Below are positions 52,619 through 63,100 of a stretch of 64,000 bases of DNA, in pieces. Numbering within the stretch: position 1 is the stretch's first letter; each line of letters opens with the position of its first letter. The DNA is from Parapedobacter sp. SGR-10 (GTDB lineage Bacteria; Bacteroidota; Bacteroidia; Sphingobacteriales; Sphingobacteriaceae), in assembly GCF_011030405.1 (NCBI RefSeq), contig NZ_JAAJTJ010000011.1, positions 1-64,000 of the forward strand, written 5' to 3'. The translations under genes were made by a program, and so were the position numbers. The notes below the pieces were generated by a model, which was not told the origin of the DNA, ran no database searches, and was given only the letters and a program-made list of their open reading frames with translations.

Positions 52619-54724
52619 TTAAGCTGAGCAAGAGATACACTCTTCAATAGTCGACTTGCGTGTACGTGTATAGTACAGGGATTTCAGGCCAAGTTTATGC
52701 GCATAGATATAATACTTCGCCAGATCACGTGTGGAATCTTTTGAATTGGTATGCAGGATGGTCGATACCCCTTGATCAATATGACGTTGGATGACAGATA
52801 TCAGTTTCAATACTTTCATCTGATCCATATCGTAGGCCGATTTGAAGTAGAAATAATTGTCATTGGTCAGGTACGGCATAGGGTAATACGTCGTACTGTC
52901 TCCGTATTCACGCACCTCGATGATGTCCACGATAGGCATGACCGAAGCTGTGGCATTCATGATGTATGAAGTAGATTGATTCGGTGCAATCGCCAAACGG
53001 TAAGCATGGTAGATACCGTGCTCCTGTACCTGAGCCTTTAGATTGGCCCAATCTTCGATAGTCGGTACATGGATACCTTCGAACAGTTCTTTGACTTTGT
53101 CCGTTTGTGGGAGATAGTCTCGGTTTAAGTATTTGTCGAAATATGTACCATCCGCATAAGCAGATTTTTCGAAACCAACGAATGTCCGTCCTCTTTCTTT
53201 GGCGATTTCCATAGAAGCCTCCAAAGAATAATAATTCATCATCATGAAGAAGGTATTGGCAAAATCCAGGGCCTCATGTGATTCGTACATGATGAAGCTT
53301 TTGGCCAGATAGCCGTGGAGATTCATCGCACCCAAACCTACCGAGTGCAATTCTCTGTTGGCTTTGGCAATGGAAGGGACCATTTCGATATTGGTCACGT
53401 CGGTCACGACAGTCAACGCACGCATCGCCGTTTTGACAGTTTCTCTGATACGTTTGTTGTCCATGACGGTGGCGATATTCAGTGAGCCAAGGTTGCAGGA
53501 TATGCCGTAGCGGATCGTGTCTTCCTTGCCATATATCTCGATATCAGATACTTCGGAAACCTGCATGATCTCGGTACAAAGATTGGAAAACTTGACTTTT
53601 CCTATACCGTTCAATGCGTGCGCACGATTGGTGTTCTCTTTGAAGAAGATGTATGGATAGCCAGACTCTTTCTGTGTCTGTGCAATCTTGACCAAGAGGT
53701 GGCGGGCATTGATTTTCTTTTTCTTGACGTTTGGATTGGTGATCAGCTCATCGTACATCACATCCATATCCATTTCATCCAAAAACTGACCATATTCTTG
53801 CATGACCGTATGTGGATAGATCAGATAACAAGGCTCGTCTTTTTCGGCCAGTTCCATGAATTTGTCCGGGATGATGATACCGATCGATAGAGACTTGATA
53901 CGGACTTTCTCGTCTACGTTGATCTTTTTACAATCCAAAAACTCTTCGATATCCGAGTGGAAGATATTCAGATACACCGCTCCTGCTCCGGGACGCTGAC
54001 CGAGCTGATTGGCATAGGAGAATGTGTCTTCCATGATTTTCATAATGGGAAGGACTCCTCCGGCACGGCCGTCTACGCCCTTGATAGCTTCGCCACGGGC
54101 ACGGATCTTGGAGATATTGAAGGATACACCTCCGCCAATGGAAGATAATTTCATTGCCGAATCGACGGCATAACCGATACCGTTGAGATTGTCACCGATC
54201 TCATCCAGAAAACAGGAGACCAATTCTCCCGAACGTTTTTTTCCGGCGTTCAAGAATGTCGGGGTAGCAGGTTGATATTCTTGATTGATCATGATCTCGG
54301 CGTATTCGATAGCTTTCTGTACCCCTTCCTCACGAGCGAGAAACAAGGCCACAGCTACGACACGGTCTTCGTATCTTTCCAAAAATTTCTCCCCGGAGTC
54401 ATCACGCAGGGCATAGCTTTGGAAAAACTTGAAGGCAGCCATAAATGACTGGAAACGGAACTTTTTGGCGAAGACAAAATTATACACCTCCTCCATTTCC
54501 TCAAATGTGAACCATTCGTAGAAATTGATGTAATAGTCATGCTCAATCAGATAATCGACTTTTTCTTTGAGCGTGTAAAAGAACACTGTGTTCTTGTTGA
54601 CATACTCTAAGAAATAGGCACGAACAGCCTCCTTATCTTTGTGGAGGCTGTACTCGTCATCATGTTTGATCATGATTTCGTTATTAAGCAATATCCAGTT
54701 TTTTGCTACCTCGTTTGCTATCAT
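52619..54724 (-). CDS. nrdE: Class Ib ribonucleotide reductase, alpha subunit
   Basis: This 701-residue catalytic subunit has active-site Cys residues in LVSCFLDEIGDN and GISCNLGSLNIA, the loop QLGQRPGAGAVYLN, and the C-terminal radical/thioredoxin Cys in ECISCSA. Start at 54724 (MIANEVAKNWILLNNEI) keeps the conserved W-x-x-L-N-N element, although it overlaps nrdI by 41 nt. An alternative M at 54673 would not overlap. It reduces ribonucleoside diphosphates to deoxy forms. Allosteric residues cannot be judged by eye. Confidence 0.95.
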   Translation of the reverse strand: MIANEVAKNWILLNNEIMIKHDDEYSLHKDKEAVRAYFLEYVNKNTVFFYTLKEKVDYLIEHDYYINFYEWFTFEEMEEVYNFVFAKKFRFQSFMAAFKFFQSYALRDDSGEKFLERYEDRVVAVALFLAREEGVQKAIEYAEIMINQEYQPATPTFLNAGKKRSGELVSCFLDEIGDNLNGIGYAVDSAMKLSSIGGGVSFNISKIRARGEAIKGVDGRAGGVLPIMKIMEDTFSYANQLGQRPGAGAVYLNIFHSDIEEFLDCKKINVDEKVRIKSLSIGIIIPDKFMELAEKDEPCYLIYPHTVMQEYGQFLDEMDMDVMYDELITNPNVKKKKINARHLLVKIAQTQKESGYPYIFFKENTNRAHALNGIGKVKFSNLCTEIMQVSEVSDIEIYGKEDTIRYGISCNLGSLNIATVMDNKRIRETVKTAMRALTVVTDVTNIEMVPSIAKANRELHSVGLGAMNLHGYLAKSFIMYESHEALDFANTFFMMMNYYSLEASMEIAKERGRTFVGFEKSAYADGTYFDKYLNRDYLPQTDKVKELFEGIHVPTIEDWANLKAQVQEHGIYHAYRLAIAPNQSTSYIMNATASVMPIVDIIEVREYGDSTTYYPMPYLTNDNYFYFKSAYDMDQMKVLKLISVIQRHIDQGVSTILHTNSKDSTRDLAKYYIYAHKLGLKSLYYTRTRKSTIEECISCSA

Positions 54725-55103
54725 AGTATTGATTCTTTATTATATCGATAAATTGATTAATATCCTCCATGGTGCCCGAAAGCTCGAATTTGAATGCCAA
54801 TGATGTGTCGTATATGGCTGAGATCTTGTCTGCTGCGATCGCAAAATTTCTTCCCCAATTGCGGTTTCCACTGGAACTTACCGAAAAGATCTTGTCATTG
54901 TGGTTTTTCATAAACTCTTCGGTCAAAGGGGGAACCTTGCCAAAGTTTGTCGTGAACGTAACCAAATGGCCAGGCGTGTCTACCTCCATATCCTCTTGGA
55001 TACATTGAGCAGACCAACCGGTAACCTGTATCACCTTTTCGACAAAGCGTCGAACATTACCGGTTTTACTATCGTAATATAGATGGATCATTTTTCCCTC
55101 CAA
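54684..55103 (-). CDS. nrdI: Flavodoxin-like NrdI
   Basis: This 139-residue flavodoxin-fold protein begins MIHLYYDSKTGNVRRF after a short MEGK extension, with the FMN loop S-K-T-G-N and a second loop VSSSGNRNWGRNF. NrdI supplies the oxidant that activates the dimanganese NrdF cofactor, which identifies the operon as class Ib. Its end overlaps nrdE by 41 nt. Confidence 0.93.
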   Translation of the reverse strand: MEGKMIHLYYDSKTGNVRRFVEKVIQVTGWSAQCIQEDMEVDTPGHLVTFTTNFGKVPPLTEEFMKNHNDKIFSVSSSGNRNWGRNFAIAADKISAIYDTSLAFKFELSGTMEDINQFIDIIKNQYYDSKRGSKKLDIA

Positions 55104-55121
55104 TTTTTACAGACCAACGAT

Positions 55122-55355
55122 TTATTTTGCAATAGCTTCCAATTCTTCGGGTTTGAAACCGATGACACGGTGCTTTATTTCATCATTCTCCAACACAATG
55201 ACAGTAGGCACTGTACGAACCTTAAATCTGACGGCAAGCTCCGGTGCATCGAATGGATTTACCGTCTCATAAGAAATACCTTTGTTGTCCAAGTAGGCGG
55301 ACACCTGTGCGCAAGGCGCACAATCGTTTTTTTCAAATTTAATGATTCTAGCCAT
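55122..55355 (-). CDS. nrdH: NrdH-type glutaredoxin/thioredoxin-like reductant
   Basis: This 77-residue thioredoxin-fold protein has the redox pair CAPC in KNDCAPCAQV (C15, C18) and the cis-Pro in RTVPTVIV. Position and size match NrdH, the electron donor of class Ib reductase. It is the first gene of nrdH-nrdI-nrdE-nrdF; nrdI follows 18 bp downstream. Confidence 0.9.
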   Translation of the reverse strand: MARIIKFEKNDCAPCAQVSAYLDNKGISYETVNPFDAPELAVRFKVRTVPTVIVLENDEIKHRVIGFKPEELEAIAK

Positions 55356-55802
55356 GTCTTGTTATGTTTTTGAACCGGCTACCCTCTACAGGGTAATCGT
55401 CTGTGATTATAAAATAACGCTGAACTGAGATAGTGTCAATCTCAACAAGAACAAATATCCTATATTTTACGGGGGAGCGGTAGCCATACTTTTCCACATT
55501 GTCCACAAGGCTGAGGAGAAAAGCCGTCTGGTAGCTTGTGTTTTTCAATAAAAATCTGTGTAACAGCAATTAACGTATGTGGATAACTTTGAAAAAGAGT
55601 TTTTTATGAACGATCTCCTCTATTACAAAGATAACTTTTTTTTGTGGAAAATTTTAATCCGATGAGTATCAAACGGTATGTTTGTGCTCTATGTCTTTAA
55701 ATAACTGACGTAGATCTATTATGATGTGTTGGGCACACGACCGTTGCCGGCTATAATTCTCATCAATACAGCTACTAAATATTAACATTAGAGATAAATG
55801 AT
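55356..55802. promoter_or_regulatory. Intergenic region with a DnaA-box-like cluster between divergent nrdH and lipoprotein genes
   Basis: No gene is seen. Four 9-mers close to the DnaA box TTATCCACA: TTTTCCACA (55490-55498) directly followed by TTGTCCACA (55499-55507), TGTGGATAA (55578-55586, an exact box on the minus strand) and TGTGGAAAA (55643-55651, minus strand), beside an AT-rich stretch at 55619-55655. They lie 135-296 bp upstream of nrdH. All genes from 40.5 kb to here point left and all genes to the window edge point right. Either DnaA control of nrd or a replication origin is possible. Confidence 0.5.
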
Positions 55803-57404
55803 ATGATGAATTTAACAAAACCCAAGGCATGCTATTATTATGCTTTTTGTTTTTTTATTCTCTCTTTTTTTACGGGTTGTAAAAAAGATACGTTCAACAC
55901 AACAAACAATGAGCGTCCTGCACCTGGGATCATGTTGTCTACGGAAAGTAATGTGGTAGAGGCTTACGAAGGTCAGATGGTCAATGTGACGATTTCGCTG
56001 GAAGCGCAAGCTGGTATTGCCGCTATCCGGGTGAGCAGAGGTGGACAGCTTTTAGAAACCATCGAAGGTACCTCCGGGCAGGTAGGAAGAATATACGCCA
56101 TTCAGTATCTTGTTCCAGAGGGAGCGATCAGCGGAGATAAAATTGTCTATCTGTTTGTATTGGAAGACAAACAGGGCAGGCGTACGGAGCAGAGTCTTAC
56201 GATACAGATTATTGATGCACCGCCAATTCCCGATTTTGAGTTTGAGGATATCACGATTGGTGGTAATAACTATAAACTGATCAATCTCGATATCAACAGA
56301 GATGTGACCTTATCTAACGATCACGATTACTTGCTACGTGGCAAAGTTGCTGTTATTCAGGGAGCTGTCCTGACTATTGAGGAAGGGACAACTATTTATG
56401 CTGATGGAGCTGACGCGGCACTGCTGATTACTACAGGTACAAAAATCATGGCCGAAGGAACAGCAGCAGAGCCTATTGTATTCACTAGCTTAGCGGCTCG
56501 AACCGGAAGCGGCGCGGGAGGACAGTGGCTTGGCCTTTTTATTCATGGGTTGGCTCCAGTCACCACTACTCATCCTACTATTATTTCCGATTATGGTCAA
56601 TATGGAGGGGCAGATGAGGCTGATGATTCAGGCAGTTTGAAGTATGTAGAGATCGCCTATGCCGGAGCACAAGTGACCTCGGGAACGAGCACTGCAGCTG
56701 CTCTTGTGAATGGTGCGCTCAACTTGAATGCGGTGGGTAGTGGTACCCAACTTGAACATATTTATGTGAACAGGTCTGGAACAAGTAGAACAGGGGTTTC
56801 AATCTCAGGAGGTACTGTTAAGATTAAGTATTTGTTTGTGGACAGCCCTCAAGGCCGAGCCTTGTTGTGGAAGGCCGGTTATAGTGGGTTGATCCAGTTT
56901 TTTGTAGCTACCTATAGTGATGATCCTGGAGGTGCTTACACAGCTATCGACGGATATGGAAATGTAGGGGCTTTGGGTTTCCCTGTGTTTAGTAATGTAA
57001 GCATCCAAGGAGGAGGTCAGACAAATACACGGGGTATACGTATTCGTGATGAGAGTAGCGGTGTTTATACAGGAGGAGCAAAGGTGCGTATCTACAACTG
57101 TTGGATAAACGGTACAGGTAATCCCGGATTGCGTACCGATGCTACCAATGATGTCCTCGTTGCTCATAGTCGGATTTGGGGCAACGGTAGTGGTAATCAG
57201 AACTTCCATAGCAGCGCTTCCAGCTATAATTCATCCGCATCACCTTATTTTAATAATACTACTCCTGTCACTATTACGGAAGGCTATAAGGGTGTAGACA
57301 CGAATGGTGCGCTAGATCCTGTCACATTAGATTCTTGGTTTAGCCCTGCACCCTATATTGGTGCGGTAGATCCTGGAAATGACTGGACAGGTTGGTGGAA
57401 TTAA
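55803..57404 (+). CDS. Beta-helix lipoprotein with Ig-like N-terminal domain
   Basis: This 533-residue exported lipoprotein has a hydrophobic signal peptide and lipobox ending FFTGC (C26). Residues 40-150 form an Ig-like beta domain (VEAYEGQMVNVTISLEAQAGI). Residues 175-520 are repeat-poor but beta-helix-like, with Gly/Thr/Val-rich short strands (VIQGAVLTIEEGTTIYADG, then KIMAEGTAAEPIVFTSLAAR). This is the layout of surface carbohydrate-binding or lyase-like proteins in Bacteroidota. No catalytic site is recognised. Its end overlaps the open frame of the next lipoprotein gene, whose start lies 31 nt behind this stop. Confidence 0.85.
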   Translation: MMNLTKPKACYYYAFCFFILSFFTGCKKDTFNTTNNERPAPGIMLSTESNVVEAYEGQMVNVTISLEAQAGIAAIRVSRGGQLLETIEGTSGQVGRIYAIQYLVPEGAISGDKIVYLFVLEDKQGRRTEQSLTIQIIDAPPIPDFEFEDITIGGNNYKLINLDINRDVTLSNDHDYLLRGKVAVIQGAVLTIEEGTTIYADGADAALLITTGTKIMAEGTAAEPIVFTSLAARTGSGAGGQWLGLFIHGLAPVTTTHPTIISDYGQYGGADEADDSGSLKYVEIAYAGAQVTSGTSTAAALVNGALNLNAVGSGTQLEHIYVNRSGTSRTGVSISGGTVKIKYLFVDSPQGRALLWKAGYSGLIQFFVATYSDDPGGAYTAIDGYGNVGALGFPVFSNVSIQGGGQTNTRGIRIRDESSGVYTGGAKVRIYNCWINGTGNPGLRTDATNDVLVAHSRIWGNGSGNQNFHSSASSYNSSASPYFNNTTPVTITEGYKGVDTNGALDPVTLDSWFSPAPYIGAVDPGNDWTGWWN

Positions 57405-57435
57405 ATTAAATAGCACAAATTTTAGAAAAGAGATA

Positions 57436-58362
57436 ATGTACAAAAGAATATATTTATTGATTATCGCCGTAGTAGGCACTTGGATGTTTACTGCTTGTCA
57501 AAAAGATCGCACAATCTTACCGGATCTGGGTATATTGGCCACCAATGACCTTAACGATGCAGGGGGCGGTTCGTTTACCTACGTATATGAACCCTTAAAT
57601 TCCCGCCCAATCAAAGTATGGTTTTACACACCACGGGATGCCCCCAAGGATGTACCTATCCTGTTTATTATGCATGGTGTAGAGCGTAATGGACAGACCT
57701 ACCGTAACAATTGGGTCAATCTTGCCCGTGAAAACAACTGGCTCATTATCGCTCCTGAATATTCTACCGCTGCCTATCCTGGAAGCAGGTACTACAACGT
57801 AGGCAATGTATTCAGTGGAAGCGGAGGAACCTCCGGAACTTTGAATCCGGAAGATCAGTGGACTTTTTCTACGATTGAGGCTATCTTCGACCATGTCGTT
57901 GCGGAGATCGGCGGTACTCAGCAAACGTACAATATCTATGGACACTCAGCAGGTTCGCAGTTTGTAAGCCGTATGGTGACTCTCAAATCTGAGCCAATGA
58001 GACTTAATAGGGCTATTTTTGCCAATGCGGGCTGGTACACATTATTGGATGTGGGTACGGCTTATCCTTATGGCATAAGCAACCTTGGGCTGACCGATGA
58101 GCAGATCAATCGTGCTTTGGCACAGGATGTAGTGATTCTGTTGGGTGAGGCCGATGTGAATGTAGACGATAATCTCAATACCGATCCGCCTGCTATGGCA
58201 CAAGGACCTCATCGGTTTGCACGGGGGCATTATTATTTCAATTATCACAAAGAGTTGGCAGCTAGCCGTGGGGTGTCTTTCGGATGGAAGCTTGCCACAG
58301 TACCCGGTGCGGGACACAGCAACAGGAGCATGGCTCCATCGGCGGCCAATTTCTTAAAATAG
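57436..58362 (+). CDS. Alpha/beta-hydrolase lipoprotein, esterase/depolymerase-like
   Basis: Start at 57436 (MYKRIYLLIIAVVGTWMFTAC) gives 308 residues with lipobox FTAC (C21). The fold shows LFIMHGVERNGQTYRNNW (oxyanion hole region), the nucleophile elbow YGHSAGSQFV, an acid probably near GEADVNVDDN, and the terminal His in GAGHSNRSM. It resembles PHB-depolymerase- and feruloyl-esterase-type enzymes. It is anchored on the outer membrane or periplasmic face and may cleave ester bonds in the nutrient handled by the SusC/D pair downstream. Substrate cannot be read. Confidence 0.88.
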   Translation: MYKRIYLLIIAVVGTWMFTACQKDRTILPDLGILATNDLNDAGGGSFTYVYEPLNSRPIKVWFYTPRDAPKDVPILFIMHGVERNGQTYRNNWVNLARENNWLIIAPEYSTAAYPGSRYYNVGNVFSGSGGTSGTLNPEDQWTFSTIEAIFDHVVAEIGGTQQTYNIYGHSAGSQFVSRMVTLKSEPMRLNRAIFANAGWYTLLDVGTAYPYGISNLGLTDEQINRALAQDVVILLGEADVNVDDNLNTDPPAMAQGPHRFARGHYYFNYHKELAASRGVSFGWKLATVPGAGHSNRSMAPSAANFLK

Positions 58363-58384
58363 ATAGACAAACAGCATCAATAGC

Positions 58385-59020
58385 ATGAGACCTTTGGAAA
58401 ATATGGAACAAAAACCGGGTGTCACATCAGGCACAAGTCCAGCGCTCACCGATAGCGAGCTGTGGGGGCTGTTCAAAAAAGGGGATGAAGCGGCATTCAA
58501 AACGATTTATTTCAAGAATTACCCACTACTATACCAATATGCCTTGAATATCAGCAAAGATGAGCATGTCAGCGATGATGTTATACAGGATATGTTTTCG
58601 AGTCTTTGGCATACACGTAGAAATTTGGGGGTAGCCGTCTCCATCAAAGCCTATCTGCTCAGTTCACTCAGACGACGGGTACTGCTGAAACTAAAACAGA
58701 TCCGGCGCAAGCAGGTGCTGGCACTGGAGCTATTTACGTTCAATCCCGATATCGAATTTTCTCCAGAGATGGTCATGATCAGAGAAGAGGGCGATTTCTT
58801 TAAGCGTTCAATCGTCAAGGAAGCATTGAATCAGCTGAGCAAGCGGCAAAAAGAAGTAATTTATCTGAGATTTTACCAGGATATTCCATACAAAGAAGTT
58901 GCAAAGGTAATGGGGATCAACTACCAGTCTGTGCTCAATTACTGTCAGGCAGCGCTACAGGTCCTGCGCAACAATGAAGCATTACTCCGGGCAATGTCAC
59001 TGGATCGTTATTCCGAGTGA
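58385..59020 (+). CDS. ECF sigma-70 factor (FecI-like)
   Basis: This 211-residue sigma factor has region 2 (YFKNYPLLYQYALNISKDEHVSDDVIQDMF) and region 4 (LSKRQKEVIYLRFYQDIPYKEVAKVMGINYQSV). It has a short N-terminal extension of about 20 residues. It is the first regulatory gene of a sigma-FecR-SusC-SusD locus, 22 bp after the hydrolase gene, so it may share its transcript. Confidence 0.93.
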   Translation: MRPLENMEQKPGVTSGTSPALTDSELWGLFKKGDEAAFKTIYFKNYPLLYQYALNISKDEHVSDDVIQDMFSSLWHTRRNLGVAVSIKAYLLSSLRRRVLLKLKQIRRKQVLALELFTFNPDIEFSPEMVMIREEGDFFKRSIVKEALNQLSKRQKEVIYLRFYQDIPYKEVAKVMGINYQSVLNYCQAALQVLRNNEALLRAMSLDRYSE

Positions 59021-59082
59021 CTACAGCTCTTGAAAGGGCCAAGTATATAAACAAAATCTCTGAACAAAGATGTTGACGTAGC

Positions 59083-60138
59083 ATGTTTGAAAAAATGAAA
59101 AAAATAGATAGAAAACTAGCAAGTGAATCGTTCATCAATTTCGTATATCGGAGTAATTCTGAGGATGTGGAGAAGTGGCAGAAATGGATAAAGGAAAATC
59201 CTGAATACGAAGAAGTTGTCGAGCGCGCCACTCTGGTCGTGAACAGCCTTCGCTTTAATACCGAAAACAACAATGTAGATACTACTTCAAGACATTGGCG
59301 TAAACTACAGGACAGGATACGTAAAGAAACGTATACAAATAGCAGTAGACCATCATCCATCAGAAGACCGATTTATGGGCTGGTGGCAGTATTGGCAGGT
59401 GTATTGGTTTCGGTTGTGATATGGTTTCAGCTGTGGCATAACCCCACGATCACCTTTGAAACAGATATTGCCCAGAAGGCTATGTTGAAACTACCTGATG
59501 GTTCCGAAGTGACGCTTAATAGGAACAGTAGCATTCGCTTCCATAAGTCCTGGGACGATGACTCTGTCAGACAGGTGTGGTTAGAAGGCGAGGCCCACTT
59601 CAAAGTGAATCCTGAAAAGATGACCGATGGGAAATACCGAAGGTTTGAGGTACATACTGAAGAACTACTGATTGATGTGATAGGTACGGTATTTAGTGTA
59701 AACACGACAGACAACAGCTATGTCGTGCTGGAATCCGGACGTGTGGACATTAGGAAGAAAGGAGAGCGCGAAGTATACACTTTGAAACCGGGACAATCGG
59801 TGAAGATCAATACATCTGGGGATCTCGTCATGAGTGAGACGAATGCACAGCCTCATATTTCCTGGATAGATGGAAAGATACTGTTGAACGACAATTCCCT
59901 AAGTGAAATTATACAATTTGTCGAGGGAAGCTATGGCTTGACCATACAATGTGATGATGAAACTTTGTTGAAAAGGAAACTTAGTGGACAGATCAGACTG
60001 GACAATATCGATGATCTTCTGCACGTATTGGAAAAGGCTCTGGATCTAGTGATCGTAAGAGACCAGGATACAGTAAAAATATTGGAAATAAAAAAACACA
60101 GGATTCATGTACAAAATCAGACAACTCATGTTTTTTAA
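59083..60138 (+). CDS. FecR-family anti-sigma factor
   Basis: This is a 351-residue protein. The cytoplasmic anti-sigma part ends at one transmembrane helix (about residues 90-110, PIYGLVAVLAGVLVSVVIWF), followed by the FecR domain (LPDGSEVTLNRNSSIRFHKSW, GEAHFKVNPEK, VIGTVFSVNTTD) and DUF4974 (LSEIIQFVEGSYGLTIQCD). It passes the receptor's signal to the sigma factor 62 bp upstream. Its last 11 nt overlap the chosen receptor start. Confidence 0.93.
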   Translation: MFEKMKKIDRKLASESFINFVYRSNSEDVEKWQKWIKENPEYEEVVERATLVVNSLRFNTENNNVDTTSRHWRKLQDRIRKETYTNSSRPSSIRRPIYGLVAVLAGVLVSVVIWFQLWHNPTITFETDIAQKAMLKLPDGSEVTLNRNSSIRFHKSWDDDSVRQVWLEGEAHFKVNPEKMTDGKYRRFEVHTEELLIDVIGTVFSVNTTDNSYVVLESGRVDIRKKGEREVYTLKPGQSVKINTSGDLVMSETNAQPHISWIDGKILLNDNSLSEIIQFVEGSYGLTIQCDDETLLKRKLSGQIRLDNIDDLLHVLEKALDLVIVRDQDTVKILEIKKHRIHVQNQTTHVF

Positions 60139-63100
60139 TCACATGTATAAACCGCTTGGACTGGTATTATTGTTCTATATTATGGGGATAGGACAGACCC
60201 AAGCCACATACCCCAACGGAATATCCGTCACGCTATCAGAGCAGAAAAAGAACGGTGCCACACTGATCTCATTGCAAAAAGGGTTAGAATTGCTCATCAA
60301 GGAGACCCGGACAGGAATCATTTATGAGCCGGGAATCATCAAAGGAATACAAGTGAATCAACAGGCGATTGTACAGTATAATTATTCGACTGAGCGGATT
60401 CTGAATGCCTGGCTTAAAAACAGTCCTTTGACGTTCAACAAAATATCGGGGAGTACAAATTATATCATTGTCCGTAGAAGTGAAAGGGATGCACAGGCAG
60501 AAGTTCGGCCAAAAATAGATCAGCGTGCCGCAGTGTCCAAAGACGAAGAAGTCTCTAATATGCAGAAAACAACAGTTTCTCCTTCGCCTACATTACAGGA
60601 CAGGATTGTAGAGGGGCGTGTCGTATCTTCGGATGGCCAGACTGTTTCGGGAGTCTCCGTATCGATAGAGGGATTTGGTGGAGGAACGGTGACCGATGCC
60701 CAGGGACGTTATAGGATAGCGCTGCCGGAAGCTGCTCAACGATTGATTTTTAGCAATTTAGGATATGAAAGGCATGTAGAGACAATCAACGGTAGGCGTA
60801 CTATAGAGATAACTCTTTACCCGGTCGCTAAACAAATAGAAGAGGTGGTGGTTGATGCCTTGGGCTTTGAGCGTAAAGCGGATGCTTTGGGGTACAGTAC
60901 ATCGCAGATCGGCGGAGGACAGATAGCCAGTTCGATGGAAGGATCGGTGATCAACGGTATGGCCGGAAAAGCCTCAGGTGTACGCATCTCCAGAACATCC
61001 GGAGATCCGGGAGCAGGCTCACATATACAGATACGTGGTGCCAGCACAATTGGTGGGATACAACCATTGATCGTACTTGACGGTATTCCAATTGACAATT
61101 CATCTTCAGGAAACTCTACCGAGGGCGTAAACCAGCAATCGCGTCTGAATGACATCAACCCAGATGATATTGAATCCATGGACATTTTGAAAGGAGCCGC
61201 TGCTGCTGCCTTGTGGGGATCCAGAGCATCCAACGGTGTCATTGTTATTACCACCAAAAAAGGAAAAGCTAATGACAAACTAAATATATCCTTCAAATCT
61301 TCGTATTCTTACGACCAGATTTTGGAAAGGCACCCTCTGCAAAGCACTTTCGGTCAGGGAAATGCCGGTATATACAACTCAACATCACAACAAGCTTGGG
61401 GAGATTTGATCGCGGATCGATTTGGTGGGTCGGATGTCATCGATAACACGGGTGCTTTCTTCCGGGCTGCCAATGGCAATATCTACTATCCTGTGGTCGA
61501 AAAACGAGACCAGACTATCTATCATGATTCAAATTTTGATCAGGTTTTCCAGAATGGATATTTTTTGGACAATTCGTTGAATTTGAGTGGCGGAGATAGC
61601 CGGGCGACTTATTTTGTTAGTTTGAGTGATTTTAAGCAGGATGGTATTATCCGCAATAACAGTGATTACCGAAGGACTACATTTCGGGTGAATGCCAGCC
61701 GCAAGTTTGGCGAAAAGATCTCCTTGAGCACGAATACAGCCTATACGCTATCGAACAGCAACCGTATCCGCAAAGGAAACTCCAGTTCGGGGCTTTATTT
61801 GGGGATGCTGAGAACACCTCCGGATTTCAACATTCTGGATTATGAAGGGGAGTATTACACAGGAGCAGGGGCAACTCCTCAAAGAAACCGCCAACGGGGT
61901 TCTAGAAGTCCGATTGGCGCCCTTGCAAACCCAGGTTGGAATAATCCGCTATGGACCATTCATAATCAAGAGAACTTTAGCCGTGTGAACCGCTTTATCA
62001 GCAGTTTCCAATTTAATGCAAAGGCCACGGATTGGATGGAGGTGATGTTGCGCTCGGGAGTCGATACCTATATCGATGAACGGAATGCCTATTTTGCGAC
62101 AGGCAGTGTCGGTCAGCTTCAATCTTTGGGACGGTATGACGAAAGCAAAGAGATGGACTATGAAATCAATGCAGACGCAATCACCATATTCCGACCGAAA
62201 TTGTATGCAGGTTTACATTCGGAGATGTTGGTCGGTTTCAACTTTAACCAAAGAAGCAACCAAGATATATCAGGAATGATAACGGGTTTTATCGATCCGG
62301 ATTCGCCTCTTCGAAATTTTGTCAACGGGCGGGCAGGATCTTATGGATTATCCAACAACAGAACACTCCGTCGCAATGCGGCGCTGTACAGCTCTGTGGA
62401 CTTGAATTACCAAGACTACCTGTTCTTAATGCTGACAGGTCGTTTTGAGAGTGCTTCTACATTTGGCGAGTTGGCTAAGAGCAGTTTCTTCTTCCCTTCG
62501 GCTACGTTGGCATGGCAGTTTCACCGCAATTTGGAATTACCGGATTATTTCTCGTTTGGTAAGCTGCGAGCCTCCTTTGCTATGGTGGGTGTAGAACCTG
62601 TTATGTACCGTACGATCAGCCAGTTTTCAGCCCCGACCTATTCGGATTCCAATGGAGGAAACCTGGAGTCTTCGTGGTTTGGCAATGGTGCATTTGTACC
62701 GGCTAACCGAGTTGGGAATCCTTACTTGAGACCCGAAATCAAGACCGAATTCGAAACAGGACTGGATATGCGCTTTATCAGCAATCGCTTGCGTACATCT
62801 TTCACTTATTACAACAATAAGACTACGGATGTACTGTTTGACGTGCCTATTCCGTCATCTTCCGGCTATACCAATATGCAGGACAACGCCGGTGAAATCA
62901 AGAACTGGGGGGTAGAGTTGGATGTAAACTACGATGTGGTTCGCAAGAATGACTTTACTTGGACATTGGGTGTCTTGTGGGATCACAACCGTAACGTGGT
63001 TTCCAGGTTGCCAGATGCCGAATCGTTGAATTTGGACGGTCTTTCGGGTGTTTCCGGACGTGCTGTACAGGGATACCAATTGGGTGTACTTTGGGGCAAG

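Noticed and set aside
55356..55802. NrdR box or cobalamin riboswitch upstream of nrdH
   Set aside because: No paired NrdR 16-mers and no B12-box pattern could be found; only partial half-sites such as GATAGTGT.
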